Assembly (NCBI GenBank): GCA_029859185.1 | Contig: JAOUDR010000015.1 | Coordinates: 1 to 15,058 of the forward strand | Direction: 5' to 3' | Source of the DNA: Gemmatimonadota bacterium | GTDB lineage: Bacteria > Gemmatimonadota > Gemmatimonadetes > Gemmatimonadales > GWC2-71-9 | Length of the DNA stretch: 15,058 nt | Part shown: positions 14,007 through 15,058 of the stretch, one piece after another | Position numbering within the stretch: position 1 is the stretch's first letter | Layout of the letters: each line of letters begins with the position of its first letter | Made by a program: the position numbers and the translations under genes | Notes under the pieces: model-generated | The model's input: only the letters and a program-made list of their open reading frames with translations | Database searches by the model: none | What the model was told of the DNA's origin: nothing

Positions 14007-15058
14007 ATGACCACGTTGCCGGTGATTTCGTTTTCGAAACTCGAGGCGGGGATGCCCATGCCCCACCTCCTGGACATTCAGACACGCTCGTTCCAGGCGC
14101 TGCTCGCGTCGGGCGAGGCCGCGGCCAATCAGGACTTGAGCCTCGAGCGCGTGTTCCACGAAGTGTTCCCCATCGCGGATGTGAACGGGAACTACTCGCT
14201 GGAATTCGTGGCGTTTGCCCTCGGTGAGCCCAAATACACCGTCGAGGAATGCATCGAGCGCGACATGACCTACTCGGCGTCCCTCAAGGCGACGCTCCGA
14301 CTGGTCATCCTCGAGGAGCTCGAGGGCGGGGGCCGGCGCCCGAAGAACATCATCGAGAAGGAAGTCTATCTTGGCGAGCTGCCGATCCTGACGCCCCTCG
14401 GGACCTTCGTCATCAACGGGGCGGAACGGGTGGTGGTGTCCCAGCTGCACCGGTCGCCGGGCGTGGTCTTCGAAGAGACGACCCACCCCAACGGGCAGCA
14501 CCTCAACTCGGCGCGGATCATCCCGTTCCGGGGGTCGTGGGTGGAATTCACCGTCGATATCCACGACGTGATCTACGTCCATATCGACAAGAAGAAGAAG
14601 TTCCCGGCCACCGCCCTGCTCCGGGCGCTCGGGTACGGGTCGAACGGCGATCTCCTGCGCCTGTTCTACGCCTCGAAGACGCTCGACCTCACCCAGAAGC
14701 TCGAGGAGCGCGTGCTGCGGCGCGAGGTGATCGGCGCAACGCTGGCCGAGGACGTGCCGGATCCAGAGGGCGGCGAGGAGCCGCTCGCCCGGGAGGGGGA
14801 CGAGCTCACCACGGAGCGGTACAACGCGTTCCGGCGGGCGGGCATCAACGGCCTGCGCGTGTTCGCGCGTTACACCACGATCGACCTGCGGGACGACGAA
14901 CGGCCCACCACCGTCCGGGAGCTCGAGGACAAGCAGATCCTGGCGTTCGACGTGCCGGACAAGGACACCGGTGAGGTGCTCGTCGCCGCCGGGAAGTCGC
15001 TGACGGACGCCGTGCGCAAGAAGCTCCTGAAGGCCGAGGTCTACAAGGTCGACGTACT
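14007..15058 (+). CDS. rpoB: DNA-directed RNA polymerase beta subunit (N-terminal part; continues past window)
   Basis: The first 350 codons of RpoB are present and the frame stays open to the window end. The protein starts MTTLPVISFSKLEAGMPMPH. It contains the conserved KNIIEKEVYLGELPILTPLG segment, FVINGAERVVVSQLHRSPGV and the DKKKKFPATALLRALGYG region of the beta1/beta2 lobes. The rifampicin-binding region lies beyond the window. GAGGA (13996-14000) is 6 nt before the ATG. It is in the canonical rplKAJL-rpoB order, separated from rplL by 179 nt with two hairpins. Confidence 0.98.
   Translation, partial: MTTLPVISFSKLEAGMPMPHLLDIQTRSFQALLASGEAAANQDLSLERVFHEVFPIADVNGNYSLEFVAFALGEPKYTVEECIERDMTYSASLKATLRLVILEELEGGGRRPKNIIEKEVYLGELPILTPLGTFVINGAERVVVSQLHRSPGVVFEETTHPNGQHLNSARIIPFRGSWVEFTVDIHDVIYVHIDKKKKFPATALLRALGYGSNGDLLRLFYASKTLDLTQKLEERVLRREVIGATLAEDVPDPEGGEEPLAREGDELTTERYNAFRRAGINGLRVFARYTTIDLRDDERPTTVRELEDKQILAFDVPDKDTGEVLVAAGKSLTDAVRKKLLKAEVYKVDV

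Overview
The window is a high-GC bacterial chromosome segment. I read it as probably Gemmatimonadota. That rests on three things: the RpoB N-terminus, the density of secreted S9 peptidases, Ser/Thr kinases with TPR tails and small conserved lipoproteins, and the strong Shine-Dalgarno (SD) sequences in front of GC-rich genes. It is an inference from family resemblance, not a database result.

Layout. The left two thirds (1-10025) is an accessory, mostly cell-envelope region. It holds a DUF4397-like lipoprotein (107-808, +), a secreted S9/DPP-IV-type peptidase (968-3628, +), a transmembrane Ser/Thr kinase with TolB/FlgO-like and TPR-type C-terminal modules (3715-6153, -), a small outer-membrane beta-barrel candidate (6264-6842, -), a helical DUF4398-like lipoprotein (7039-7629, +) and a minus-strand cassette. 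The cassette reads, in transcription order, a 515-residue lipoprotein with a CFGSCPTFY motif (10025-8478), a 185-residue protein with two glycine-rich hydrophobic segments (8472-7915) and a small third reading frame that looks frameshifted (7887-7684).

The right third (10130-15058, all +) is the conserved translation/transcription block. In order it is tRNA-Tyr(GTA), tRNA-Gly(TCC), tRNA-Thr(GGT), rpmG, secE, nusG, rplK, rplA, rplJ, rplL and the start of rpoB, which runs off the window. The tRNA order is that of the classical tyrU-glyT-thrT-tufB locus, but no tuf gene or tRNA-Trp lies here. Gene spacing is very tight: rpmG-secE is 2 nt, rplK-rplA overlap by 1 nt and rplA-rplJ overlap by 4 nt. 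That leaves no room for the usual L10 leader RNA before rplJ. Structured RNA is visible instead in the nusG-rplK gap, over the rplJ ribosome binding site, and in the rplL-rpoB gap.

I see no mobile element, CRISPR array, rRNA gene or phage gene. No gap between genes exceeds about 300 bases. The least-explained parts are the minus-strand lipoprotein/membrane cassette with its damaged third gene, and the RNA structures of the ribosomal operon.
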